Source of the DNA: Faecalibacterium sp. I4-3-84
Lineage (GTDB): Bacteria; Bacillota; Clostridia; Oscillospirales; Ruminococcaceae
NCBI RefSeq assembly: GCF_023347255.1
Contig: NZ_CP094466.1
Location: 1-64,000, forward strand
Direction of reading: 5' to 3'
DNA length: 64,000 bases
Shown here: piece after piece, positions 15,260 to 22,649 of the stretch
How the letters are laid out: the number at the start of each line of letters is the position of its first letter
Position numbering within the stretch: the first letter of the stretch is position 1
Position numbers and translations under genes: made by a program
Notes under the pieces: generated by a model
What the model saw: only the letters and a program-made list of their open reading frames with translations
What the model was told of the DNA's origin: nothing
The model's database searches: none

Positions 15260-15784
15260 TCAACCTTTCTGGCCGAACGCTGCGCGGAATGCAGCATTTG
15301 CGGCCTCATGTGTGTTTGCGGGCTGGCCGGGTGCGCCGGTCGCCGATGCGGAAAAACGTGCCATGCCGCCGTCCGGCAGGATAGCACTGGGATCACTCTC
15401 TTTGAAAGCCTTGACATAATCATCAAAGCCCAGAATCTCGCCGTCCTTCATGGCAAAATTCTGGGACTTGGCATCTGTCAGAAATGCCTTGCGGGCACTC
15501 TCGCTGGAAAATTTCAGGCCGGATGCCTTGCGTTCCAGAGCGTAGCCCTTTTCGAGGGCAGCGATCTGAGCCGCAGCATCGGCCTTGGCCTTCCACTCAG
15601 GGTCGTAGCCTTCCAGTTTGCTGTTTGCAGTGGACAGCTGTTCGGTCAGGGTGGTTTTCTCGGCCTTGAGGGTGGTGATCTCGTTCACCTTGGCCGTGAT
15701 ATCCGCGCCATGCAGGTTCATGATGCTGTCCAGCTGGTCCGAGGTGATACCCGGAATGATCTTGCTCACATCTTCGCGTTTCAC
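15260..15784 (-). CDS. phage scaffold protein (GP20 family)
   Basis: A 174-residue scaffold protein: VKREDVSKIIPGITSDQLDSIMNLHG followed by a coiled coil (NEITTLKAEKTTLTEQLSTANSKLEGYDPEWK) and a flexible C-terminus ending AFRAAFGQKG, as in the Phage_GP20 family. The GTG start at 15784 follows AAAGGAG; earlier codons in the frame lie in a leader that includes that site. Confidence 0.85.
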   Translation of the reverse strand: MKREDVSKIIPGITSDQLDSIMNLHGADITAKVNEITTLKAEKTTLTEQLSTANSKLEGYDPEWKAKADAAAQIAALEKGYALERKASGLKFSSESARKAFLTDAKSQNFAMKDGEILGFDDYVKAFKESDPSAILPDGGMARFSASATGAPGQPANTHEAANAAFRAAFGQKG

Positions 15785-15893
15785 TTGCGATGTGCTCCTT
15801 TCTTTTGTCTGTTGGGTGGATAAGTCCCTGCTGTTTTGTATCGCGGTTCTCATTCCGCACGGGACAAGACGGGGTACGCGCCGCCTTCCGCTG

Positions 15894-15970
15894 TGGTGCC
15901 GCTTGCGGGAGTTGAACCCGCCACCCCCGGATTAAAAGTCCGGTGCTCTGCCAACATGAGCTAAAACGGC
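15894..15970 (-). tRNA. tRNA-Lys (TTT), phage-encoded
   Basis: A full cloverleaf on the minus strand: acceptor GCCGTTT/AAGCGGC with discriminator A and encoded CCA, D arm AGCTCATGTTGGCAGAGC, anticodon loop CTTTTAA between CCGGA and TCCGG (anticodon UUU), and T arm GCGGG-TTCAACT-CCCGC. It sits inside the head gene cluster, between the MuF-region genes and the scaffold gene. Confidence 0.9.
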
Positions 15971-15973
15971 ATG

Positions 15974-16013
15974 AAAAACCACTATGAAGCCTTTTTCGGG
16001 GCACATAGTGGTT
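15974..16013 (-). terminator. terminator before the tRNA
   Basis: Stem AACCACTATG/CATAGTGGTT with a T run on the minus-strand side, between a small membrane protein gene and tRNA-Lys. Confidence 0.7.
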
Positions 16014-16041
16014 AAAATGGGGTATTTCCGTGAATGAAAGC

Positions 16042-16191
16042 TTACTTTTTGGGGTGCGGGTGCGGCGTGTATTTGTCGTCCTGCGCCTGCTGCACGGCGG
16101 ATGCAATCATGAAGAACAGCCGGGCACCGTTCAGCAGAACGATCTCAAGCAGGGCAAGGATCATCAGAACAATAAGAACAGTAGTAACCAT
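16042..16191 (-). CDS. small membrane protein
   Basis: A 49-residue protein with one hydrophobic segment (VTTVLIVLMILALLEIVLL) and a polar, Pro/His-rich C-terminal tail. AGGAGG lies six bases before the ATG at 16191, a strong site. No family recognised. Its place downstream of the MuF protein and its 65-residue partner suggests a phage accessory role. Confidence 0.65.
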   Translation of the reverse strand: MVTTVLIVLMILALLEIVLLNGARLFFMIASAVQQAQDDKYTPHPHPKK

Positions 16192-16245
16192 AGTGTACCT
16201 CCTGAAAAATTGGCAAAAGAAAACCACCGTCCGGGTGGATGGTGG

Positions 16246-16443
16246 TTAATCCTTATTGGCAAGAGCTTTGAGGTATTCCCCATACAGACGCTTTTGCTCT
16301 GCACGCTCGGCATCAATTTCTGGAGTAGAAATAACCCCTCTGCCGGGGACTGTATGTGTACGCCGATATTCAGCAATGAGCGCATTTTCACGCCGGACGC
16401 TTTCCTTTGTGAGCTGGTCAATCTGTTCCAGAGTATAAATCAT
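16246..16443 (-). CDS. small charged protein, translationally coupled to the MuF gene
   Basis: A 65-residue, helical, highly charged protein (LEQIDQLTKESVRRENALIAEYRR; DAERAEQKRLYGEYLKALANKD). Its ATG overlaps the stop of the MuF-type gene (ATGA), and GGGAG lies upstream. No family recognised. Coupling to a head protein with a separate C-terminal domain makes a partner or inhibitor of that domain a reasonable but unproven idea. Confidence 0.6.
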   Translation of the reverse strand: MIYTLEQIDQLTKESVRRENALIAEYRRTHTVPGRGVISTPEIDAERAEQKRLYGEYLKALANKD

Positions 16444-18197
16444 GTTCGCTTCTCCCTGTGATAACACTTCAAGCCAAGTCTGCGGCATGTTTCGTCAATA
16501 ATGACATGCTGGATATTTTCTTCATAATCATCGAAGCCATACCCTCTGCTTTCCATTACGGCATTTCGCTCCTCGCGAACTTCCTCACACACGGCTTCCC
16601 ACTGCTCAAACGTGATATTTTCAGGTACAACAAAACGATAGCGGTATTTGTAGTCAACCGCTTCCATGACAGCAGTACCGTCAGCGAATGCGCCGGGGAT
16701 ATCTGCGTCTGTGCTAAAAGAATATTGCGTGGTTTTCGGTGGATGGGTGTGAATGTTGTAACTACCTTCCAGTTTACCACCCAGATACGAACAGTCAACC
16801 CCTCTGGGATTGTTGTCGGTCATATAATGGACTTCGCCATCTTTTGTAATGACCATCATATGCTCAACGTCAGATTTTGCATAGCCAGAACAGAACGAAT
16901 TTTTAAGCGCGTCAACCTGTTTCGTGTTGGTCGTATCGACCTTTCCCAAAACTTTACGCACGGTTTTTCCATTCTGTCCAGATGCGCCGCCGCTACCCCG
17001 TGTGCTTTGAACCTTATGCGGCTCCGCCTTCCGCACCTGTGCGCTTGCCCTGCTGGCTTCGCTCCTGCCGAACTTGGGCACGCTGACACGGGCGCTGTCA
17101 ACACGGCCACCCGTGGCTTGTGCAAACTCTGCAAGGCTCTGGCGGGCCGCTCTCAGGCGCACCGCGCTGTCGGTGGTGTCCAGCCCGGCAGCATCCTCGG
17201 CCAGATACCGCTTTTTCCAGCGGCGGACGTTCCGCTCCCGGGCACGCTGCATTTGGGATATCTCATAGGCGGTGTACTTTTTGCCGTTCCACTCGATGTT
17301 CCGGGCGTTCAGGGCTTCCAGCTGCTCACGCGTCCACGCGGGCGGGTCGCCCAGCTCCGGGAAGCAGGCAAAGAACTGGTGTCGGCAGTTCCAGCCGCAA
17401 AGCCCTGCTCCCGTGCCGTAGCCGGTGGCGGCTTCAAAGTCCGGGTAGTGCTTGCCCTTGTAATCGACCGCGCCGCCCCGGTGGAACTGCCTGCCCTGCC
17501 ACTCAGCGTGGGAAGGTCGTGCCCCGCCGTGGGCGGTGGTCTCGAAGAACTCCACGCCCATCTCGTCGGCGCGGGCCACCTGCAGCTTGCCAGCTGTCTG
17601 GTTGACACCGGTCAGGATGGCACGCCGTGCGGCCACCTCGATGCTGTCGGTGTGGCCGCTGGGATAGGTGACCATGGGCATGTCGTCTGCAAGGCTGTCC
17701 ACGGCCTGTTTGACGGCGGTTTTGTAGTCGAAGGCACCGGTGCTCACCTTGAGCCATGCAGCGTCCAGCGTGCGCTCAAAGGCCCCTGTGACGGTGTTTG
17801 CCGTGGTGGCGGTTAGATTCTGCCATGTGCCGCAGGTCTGCCGCGCACCGGCATCCAGCAAATTGTTCAGGGCGGCGCTCTCTTCAAAGGGGGTCGGCTC
17901 CATATCGTAGTGGTAGTAGATCGCATCTTCCCGCTCCATGGCTTCGGTCGCAGCCTGCAAAAGCAGCTTGCGGATGGCCGTTTCGCTCTTGCCGGTGTAC
18001 TTGGCCAGCAGCTTCACCACATCATTGCGCACCGCTTCGGTCTGCTGGTAGCGCCACAGCTGCCAGTTTGCAGTAGCGGTCACTTTGTCCATCTTGCCGA
18101 TGCGCCGGGCAACGTCCTGCAGGATCTGCTCTTCGACCTGCTGCCAGAGCTGCACAAAGGCATCCGGCATCTGGTCGAGGGTAGACGGCGGCAGCAT
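16440..18197 (-). CDS. phage minor capsid (MuF-type) protein with C-terminal HTHP domain
   Basis: A 585-residue protein. Residues 1-330 are the minor capsid protein 2/MuF region: helical start, RRAILTGVNQTAGKLQVARADEMG, FFETTAHGGARPSHAEWQGR and the Cys/His segment GLCGWNCRHQFFACFPE. After a Ser/Arg/Gly-rich linker (about 370-420) comes a domain with VEHMMVITKDGEVHYMT and NIHTHPP (His483, His485), followed by SFSTDAD, reminiscent of JAB/MPN-type metal sites though not an exact match. The 3' part of the gene is visibly less GC-rich than the 5' part. ATG overlaps the portal stop (ATGA). MuF proteins with fused effector domains are known in other phages. Confidence 0.75.
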   Translation of the reverse strand: MLPPSTLDQMPDAFVQLWQQVEEQILQDVARRIGKMDKVTATANWQLWRYQQTEAVRNDVVKLLAKYTGKSETAIRKLLLQAATEAMEREDAIYYHYDMEPTPFEESAALNNLLDAGARQTCGTWQNLTATTANTVTGAFERTLDAAWLKVSTGAFDYKTAVKQAVDSLADDMPMVTYPSGHTDSIEVAARRAILTGVNQTAGKLQVARADEMGVEFFETTAHGGARPSHAEWQGRQFHRGGAVDYKGKHYPDFEAATGYGTGAGLCGWNCRHQFFACFPELGDPPAWTREQLEALNARNIEWNGKKYTAYEISQMQRARERNVRRWKKRYLAEDAAGLDTTDSAVRLRAARQSLAEFAQATGGRVDSARVSVPKFGRSEASRASAQVRKAEPHKVQSTRGSGGASGQNGKTVRKVLGKVDTTNTKQVDALKNSFCSGYAKSDVEHMMVITKDGEVHYMTDNNPRGVDCSYLGGKLEGSYNIHTHPPKTTQYSFSTDADIPGAFADGTAVMEAVDYKYRYRFVVPENITFEQWEAVCEEVREERNAVMESRGYGFDDYEENIQHVIIDETCRRLGLKCYHREKRT

Positions 18198-19627
18198 CAG
18201 GCACCCCCGAAGGTGAGGGCTTCAGGGCTGCGGTTCTCGGCATCCGCTTCGGCGGCAATGGCCTTGGCATCGTCCTCGCTGTAGCCCTCAAACTCCACCA
18301 GATACCGCCAGAACGGGAACTTGCCTGCGGTAACGTAGCCCCAATACATCTGCTTGCGCTCTTTGGGGTCGGAGATGATGCTATCGTCAAAGTCAAAGGT
18401 CACGTTGCAGTCGCCCGGCGGGGAAACGGCTGCGCCGCTGTTCCACTGGGCATCCAGCAGCTTGCTGATGGAGTATACCAGATCGGTCAGCGCATTGCCC
18501 AGCGCCCGCTGCAGATCCTTGACGGTAGTGTAGCTGCGCTGCTTGCTGCTCCTGATCTCCTCGGCGGTCTTGTCCACGTTCTGCGGGTCGGACAGGGTGC
18601 CGTAGGCAAGGCCGCACTGGAACTCCACCCGCTTGAGCATGGCATCCATCCCCCGACGATAACTTTCATCGCGCAGGGCAGGGGCAAACACCTCGTAAAG
18701 GTTCCGGCCATTGGCCCCGGAGCTGCCGTTCAACCAGTTACGGTAAAGGCGCTGCTCACGCTGCGGCATAACGCTCTCGCCGTTGATGTCGGGCCGCAGG
18801 GCGGTCTGGTCAACGTCAAGGGCCAGCTGCCCGCCGTCATACTCCCACAGAAGCCGCCCATACTGTTCATCGGCATCATGGATGGTGTCAACAGCAGCGG
18901 CATAGACGCTCACGCCCAGCGGGGAGTGCCGATCAGTGGAATTTCCGCTGGACACTCTGAAATAGCCCCAAAGCGGACGGTCTACATCGGAGAACTCGGT
19001 GTGCGGCGAGATCGCGGCCCATTCCGGTACATCGGTCAGCGGCACCTCGATGCCGAGGTCTGTACTGGTCATTGAGCGGAACGCCTTGACCGTGATGCTG
19101 TACGTGCTGCCGGAAAACTCGTGATCTTCAAGACGAGTGTAAATGCGGTTGCCGCGCACCAGATGGTCATAAAAAATAGCCCCGGTCATGCGGCCAGAGC
19201 TATCAAAGCGGGTAGGGCAGAAGCAATCCCCCTGCACAGCATCGATCTGGATGCGTCCCTCTGCATCGAGGAAGGGCCGGAACAGGATGCCGCCCAGCGC
19301 ACAGCCGTATTCCACCGGGGTGCGCAGATCTGCAATGAAAGGCTGCAGCATGGTGCTGATGCTGTCGGCGCGGGCACTGCCGGAAACAATGCATTCCATT
19401 TCCAGCGTGGTCAGACGGGCCAGCTCCGATGCAACACTCTGGGCCAGCTTCAGGCTGTGCAGGGCGTTCTTGCCGCCGTGGCACCACGGCCCGCCGGTAT
19501 CGTACATCTGCGCCCACAGGATGATCGCATTCTCCATGCTGTAGGACACGCTGGCGCTGACAGTGGTATTTTCACCGAACAGCAGCCGCGCTTTCTCCCG
19601 CAGCCAGAAAAGCAGTCTATCAAACAT
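18197..19627 (-). CDS. phage portal protein
   Basis: A 476-residue portal protein (MFDRLLFWLREKARLLFG at the start; GVSVYAAAVDTIHDADEQYGRLLWEYDGGQLALDVDQ; TLSDPQNVDKTAEEIRSSKQRSYTTVKDLQ), matching SPP1-like portals of clostridial phages. It forms the dodecameric ring through which DNA is packaged. Its ATG at 19627 overlaps the terminase stop, and its stop overlaps the MuF start; the longer reading upstream is inside the terminase gene. Confidence 0.9.
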   Translation of the reverse strand: MFDRLLFWLREKARLLFGENTTVSASVSYSMENAIILWAQMYDTGGPWCHGGKNALHSLKLAQSVASELARLTTLEMECIVSGSARADSISTMLQPFIADLRTPVEYGCALGGILFRPFLDAEGRIQIDAVQGDCFCPTRFDSSGRMTGAIFYDHLVRGNRIYTRLEDHEFSGSTYSITVKAFRSMTSTDLGIEVPLTDVPEWAAISPHTEFSDVDRPLWGYFRVSSGNSTDRHSPLGVSVYAAAVDTIHDADEQYGRLLWEYDGGQLALDVDQTALRPDINGESVMPQREQRLYRNWLNGSSGANGRNLYEVFAPALRDESYRRGMDAMLKRVEFQCGLAYGTLSDPQNVDKTAEEIRSSKQRSYTTVKDLQRALGNALTDLVYSISKLLDAQWNSGAAVSPPGDCNVTFDFDDSIISDPKERKQMYWGYVTAGKFPFWRYLVEFEGYSEDDAKAIAAEADAENRSPEALTFGGA

Positions 19628-20829
19628 TATTTTCGTCTCCAGTCTGCCCAGCGGATCAGCGGGGCCAGTATCGTATAGCAGAAATAGCGGATGTCGTCCA
19701 TGGCGTGGTCGTTCTCCTTCACGACGCGGTCCTCTTTGGCTTTGTCGTCCCACGAGTACAGGCCGAACTCCCGGCGGGATGCCGTGCAGCTTTCGTGGAT
19801 AGTCACAAGCCCGGCCTGCATCAGGGATGCCACGCAGCGGATGCCGTTAAGCACGTCGTTATCAGCGGGGATCACCAGATACTTTCCGTGCCGCCGGATG
19901 GTCTCGATGAATGAAGCGGCGGACGGGTCAACCACCACCGCCTGTATGTAATAGCCCTTGGTCAGGCGTTCCAGCTCGGCATAGTGCTCTTCGTCCGTGC
20001 GCTGCACACGCTCGGCACGGCTGTCAAAATAGCTTTCCTTGATGCGCAGGGCCTTGCCATCATGAATGACCCACAGGCCCATGCTGCAGGGGTTGTGGGT
20101 GCCGTAGTCGATGGACACATAAAACTGCCCGTCGATATGGGAAGCATCACCGTGAAAGAGGTAGGTGTCCTCTGACAGAGAAAAGAACGGATAGATCAGG
20201 CCGGAAGCGTTGCACCATTTGCCCAGTATGAAACGGTCATAGTAGACCGTTCCAGCAAGTTCATGCTTCAGATCATTCACGAACTTTGTCGGCAAAAACG
20301 GATTATCGTTGATTGTAGAGGTCTGACAGAAAACGTCCACTTTAGGATCGTCGATGAATTTTTTCAGAAAATGCTGTGGACTGTCTGGGTTTGCTGTACC
20401 GTCGAAATGACTGTGTGGGCAACGTAGGCGGGTCTTCAGCATCTGGAACACAGCTTCGTCCCAGGTGGTCATTTCGTCACCGTAGCCGTATTCGATGGTC
20501 ATGCCCTGAATGCGGGCCACATGCTTTTTGCTGTCTGCACCGAGAATGTGCACCCGACGGCCAAACAGGCGCGCAGTGTTGTCACTGCTGATCGTGCCCA
20601 CAAGCCCCTCGCCCCAGATTTCGCGCATAGGGTCCAAAACGTTCCGGCTGAGGGTGCCCTGCGTATTTCCCAGCATAACGGCAGCGCCTTCGCCACGCAA
20701 TGCAAGCAGTCTCTTCGGAATGACCACCGCATAATCCAGCCAGCTTTTTCCGGAACCGGTTGCTCCAACTTTTAGATTCCAACGGTGGTTGCATTGAGAC
20801 AGGTATTCCAGCTGCTTAGGCGATAACAC
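19627..20829 (-). CDS. terminase large subunit
   Basis: A 400-residue packaging motor: Walker A GATGSGKSWLDY near residue 23, Walker B-like MTIEYGYGDEMTTW, a coupling motif around FDGTANPDSP, and a nuclease domain with VSIDYGTHNP, VVVDPSAASF and KENDHAMDDIRY, the three acidic clusters of the RNase H-like fold. ATG at 20829, overlapping the small subunit end by 14 bases. Confidence 0.93.
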   Translation of the reverse strand: MLSPKQLEYLSQCNHRWNLKVGATGSGKSWLDYAVVIPKRLLALRGEGAAVMLGNTQGTLSRNVLDPMREIWGEGLVGTISSDNTARLFGRRVHILGADSKKHVARIQGMTIEYGYGDEMTTWDEAVFQMLKTRLRCPHSHFDGTANPDSPQHFLKKFIDDPKVDVFCQTSTINDNPFLPTKFVNDLKHELAGTVYYDRFILGKWCNASGLIYPFFSLSEDTYLFHGDASHIDGQFYVSIDYGTHNPCSMGLWVIHDGKALRIKESYFDSRAERVQRTDEEHYAELERLTKGYYIQAVVVDPSAASFIETIRRHGKYLVIPADNDVLNGIRCVASLMQAGLVTIHESCTASRREFGLYSWDDKAKEDRVVKENDHAMDDIRYFCYTILAPLIRWADWRRK

Positions 20830-21310
20830 TGTTGACTCCCTCCAGTATCTCTTGGGCCTTCTTGAGTTGATCGGCAGAATTATCGGATGTTCCGTTGTAC
20901 ATACCTAAATGCTTGCCCAACAGGTCAAGTGCTCGGAGCTTATCTGCAAGTTTGACCTCGTGTTCCAAACCGTCCTCGCCAAAGCTCTTGACCTTGATGG
21001 ACTGGATTGCGGCCAGATCATCCCGGGAGGCATCCAGTTTGACAGAAGCAGTCTCCGGGTCGATCAGGTCGCTGGCGTTGGCAAATGCAATCTTGGCAAG
21101 CTCTCGAACGACACGATCAGCAGATACACCGGTCCGGCGGCTCTGCTCAGCCTGCAGCTGGGCAATGCGATTTTGAATGCTAACATTTGCTAACAGCCGG
21201 GGTGCCTGTTCTCTTGCGGTTTTTAGGCTGTATCCGGCGCGGATGGCCGCTTGAGTGGCGTTCAGGTCGATCATATATTCTTCACAGAAACGATCCTGCT
21301 TGTCGGTCAT
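20816..21310 (-). CDS. terminase small subunit
   Basis: A 164-residue DNA-recognition subunit: MTDKQDRFCEEYMIDLNATQAAIRAGYS, the classic Terminase_2 N-terminal helix-turn-helix, then LANVSIQNRIAQLQ and a C-terminal coiled region with DKLRALDLLGKHLGMYNG. ATG at 21310, after AGAGGTGG; upstream residues in the frame have no family support. Confidence 0.9.
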   Translation of the reverse strand: MTDKQDRFCEEYMIDLNATQAAIRAGYSLKTAREQAPRLLANVSIQNRIAQLQAEQSRRTGVSADRVVRELAKIAFANASDLIDPETASVKLDASRDDLAAIQSIKVKSFGEDGLEHEVKLADKLRALDLLGKHLGMYNGTSDNSADQLKKAQEILEGVNSVIA

Positions 21311-21446
21311 CCTCACCACCTCTCTTGCCGTAAAATCAAAAAGCCGCCCGGAAGATCCGAACGGCGGAATATTCAAAAAACGCCCGGCTGGTGCATTCAG
21401 GCTGTTGGTCGGGAAAGGTGATCCTCTGTGTCAGCCGGGCAGCACA

Positions 21447-21488
21447 AAGCCCGCAGGGATGAAGGGAGTAAGTCTTTCCTGCGGGCTT
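21447..21488 (-). terminator. terminator between the regulator and packaging genes
   Basis: Stem AAGCCCGCAGG/CCTGCGGGCTT in a 235-bp gap; it separates early from late transcription on the minus strand. The gap holds no other gene. Confidence 0.65.
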
Positions 21489-21545
21489 CGGCATTTTAAA
21501 TTTTAGCAGGGGTTGACAGTATTATCAAGTCCGGTTCGCTCCGGT

Positions 21546-21965
21546 TCAGTCCGGACTTTTGATCTCCAGTCTTTTTATGGCCGCGCTGTGGCGATGGAAC
21601 ATCTGGCTGCGGGAAATGCGGACGTTGACCGCGATGTCTGGCCAGTCCTCCAGCAGGATGTACCGCCGGAACAGGATCATGAAATCCACCTCATCGTCCA
21701 GCTGGTGGAACACCTCCATGATCTCGGCCCGGATGGCATCGCACACGGCAGACTGCGCCTCAGCGGCCCGGCGGGCCTCGTCGATGCGCTCCACGCTGCG
21801 GGGCAGAGCCTGTCCGTCGCCGCTGCCGCCCGGCACAGGGGAAAAGCGCTGGGTGGTGTGGGTGGCATCGGTCTGCAGCGTGGCCAGATCGTCCAGTTTG
21901 AGCAGCTCGAACCGCTTGGCCGTCCGGTACCTCCAGAGCCATGCCTTTTTCTCTTCGTAGGTCAT
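21546..21965 (-). CDS. phage sigma-70-like late transcription regulator (DUF1492-like)
   Basis: A 139-residue protein starting MTYEEKKAWLWRYRTAK, with a helical middle and a C-terminal sigma region 4-like helix-turn-helix (RYILLEDWPDIAVNVRISRSQMFHRHSAAIKRL). Proteins of this type sit just before terminase genes and switch on late operons. ATG at 21965 follows GGAGG at seven bases and touches the RusA stop. Confidence 0.8.
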   Translation of the reverse strand: MTYEEKKAWLWRYRTAKRFELLKLDDLATLQTDATHTTQRFSPVPGGSGDGQALPRSVERIDEARRAAEAQSAVCDAIRAEIMEVFHQLDDEVDFMILFRRYILLEDWPDIAVNVRISRSQMFHRHSAAIKRLEIKSPD

Positions 21966-22375
21966 TACAGTTCCTCCACCCGGACGAACACGCCGCAGGG
22001 GTCCGACCAAAATTTTTCTACGATCTCGCTGCACACCTGCGCGTCATCGGCCCAGAAGTGCAGGCGGGTCATTTCGTCCTTGAGGGCTTTTTCCAGATTA
22101 TCGGTGTCCGGCTTTGTGGTGCGCCAGCTGCCGCTTTTGCGGCCCTCGGCAGGGAAGCACCACTTGACCAGCAGCCGCACCGGACGGCCTGCGGGAATGG
22201 GCTGCTGCGGCGCGTGGGGCGCAAGATGGGCGTGGAGCTTGGCGCGGGTCTGTTTCAGTTCCGGGCTGTCGTGGAGCACCGCGTGCGGCTGCCCGCCCTT
22301 CATGTAGGCGTGCAGCTGCTTTGCGTTGTGGGTAGTGGTGGGCGGCTGCATGGGAATAAAGAATTGTGTGTACAT
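21965..22375 (-). CDS. RusA-family crossover junction endodeoxyribonuclease
   Basis: A 136-residue Holliday junction resolvase. The catalytic acidic motif is in KPDTDNLEKALKDEMTRLHFWADDAQVC, with VKWCFPAEGRKSGSWRTTKPD before it. It would resolve recombination or replication intermediates before packaging. The ATG at 22375 is preferred over a GTG three codons upstream because AGGTG is six bases from the ATG. Confidence 0.9.
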   Translation of the reverse strand: MYTQFFIPMQPPTTTHNAKQLHAYMKGGQPHAVLHDSPELKQTRAKLHAHLAPHAPQQPIPAGRPVRLLVKWCFPAEGRKSGSWRTTKPDTDNLEKALKDEMTRLHFWADDAQVCSEIVEKFWSDPCGVFVRVEEL

Positions 22376-22419
22376 GGGGTTCACCTCGTTTTTTCTTTTT
22401 TTCGGGTTTTAGCGCCAAC

Positions 22420-22610
22420 GTGATGGGGAGGGTTCCCCGAATGGATGGGGGCTGTGGTCGCCCCATCCTTCGGGAGACCCCATCACAATTGCAGTTGCAG
22501 TTTTAGCTATTATATATAGGCTATTTTGCACTGCAAAATCTGCAGTCATAGCGGCTATAACTGCAAAATTGCAGTTTTTCCTGTCGTGCAAAATAGCGGC
22601 TATTTCTGCA
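22420..22610. repeat. AT-rich region with short iterated motifs
   Basis: A non-coding 274-bp gap between RusA and the primase/helicase gene. TGCAAAAT occurs at 22532, 22562 and 22587; AGCGGCTAT at 22550 and 22595; GGCTATTTT and AGCTAT nearby. A hairpin of GATGGGG/CCCCATC type lies at about 22420-22485. Iterons next to a replicative helicase suggest a phage origin, but regulatory repeats cannot be excluded. Confidence 0.45.
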
Positions 22611-22649
22611 TTTTTACAACAAGCTGTAATTGAAGCTATTACAAAATGT

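Noticed and set aside
16440-17000. Exact JAMM metalloprotease motif in the MuF protein
   Set aside because: HTH is present but the Ser-x-x-Asp spacing does not fit precisely, so only a JAB-like resemblance is stated.
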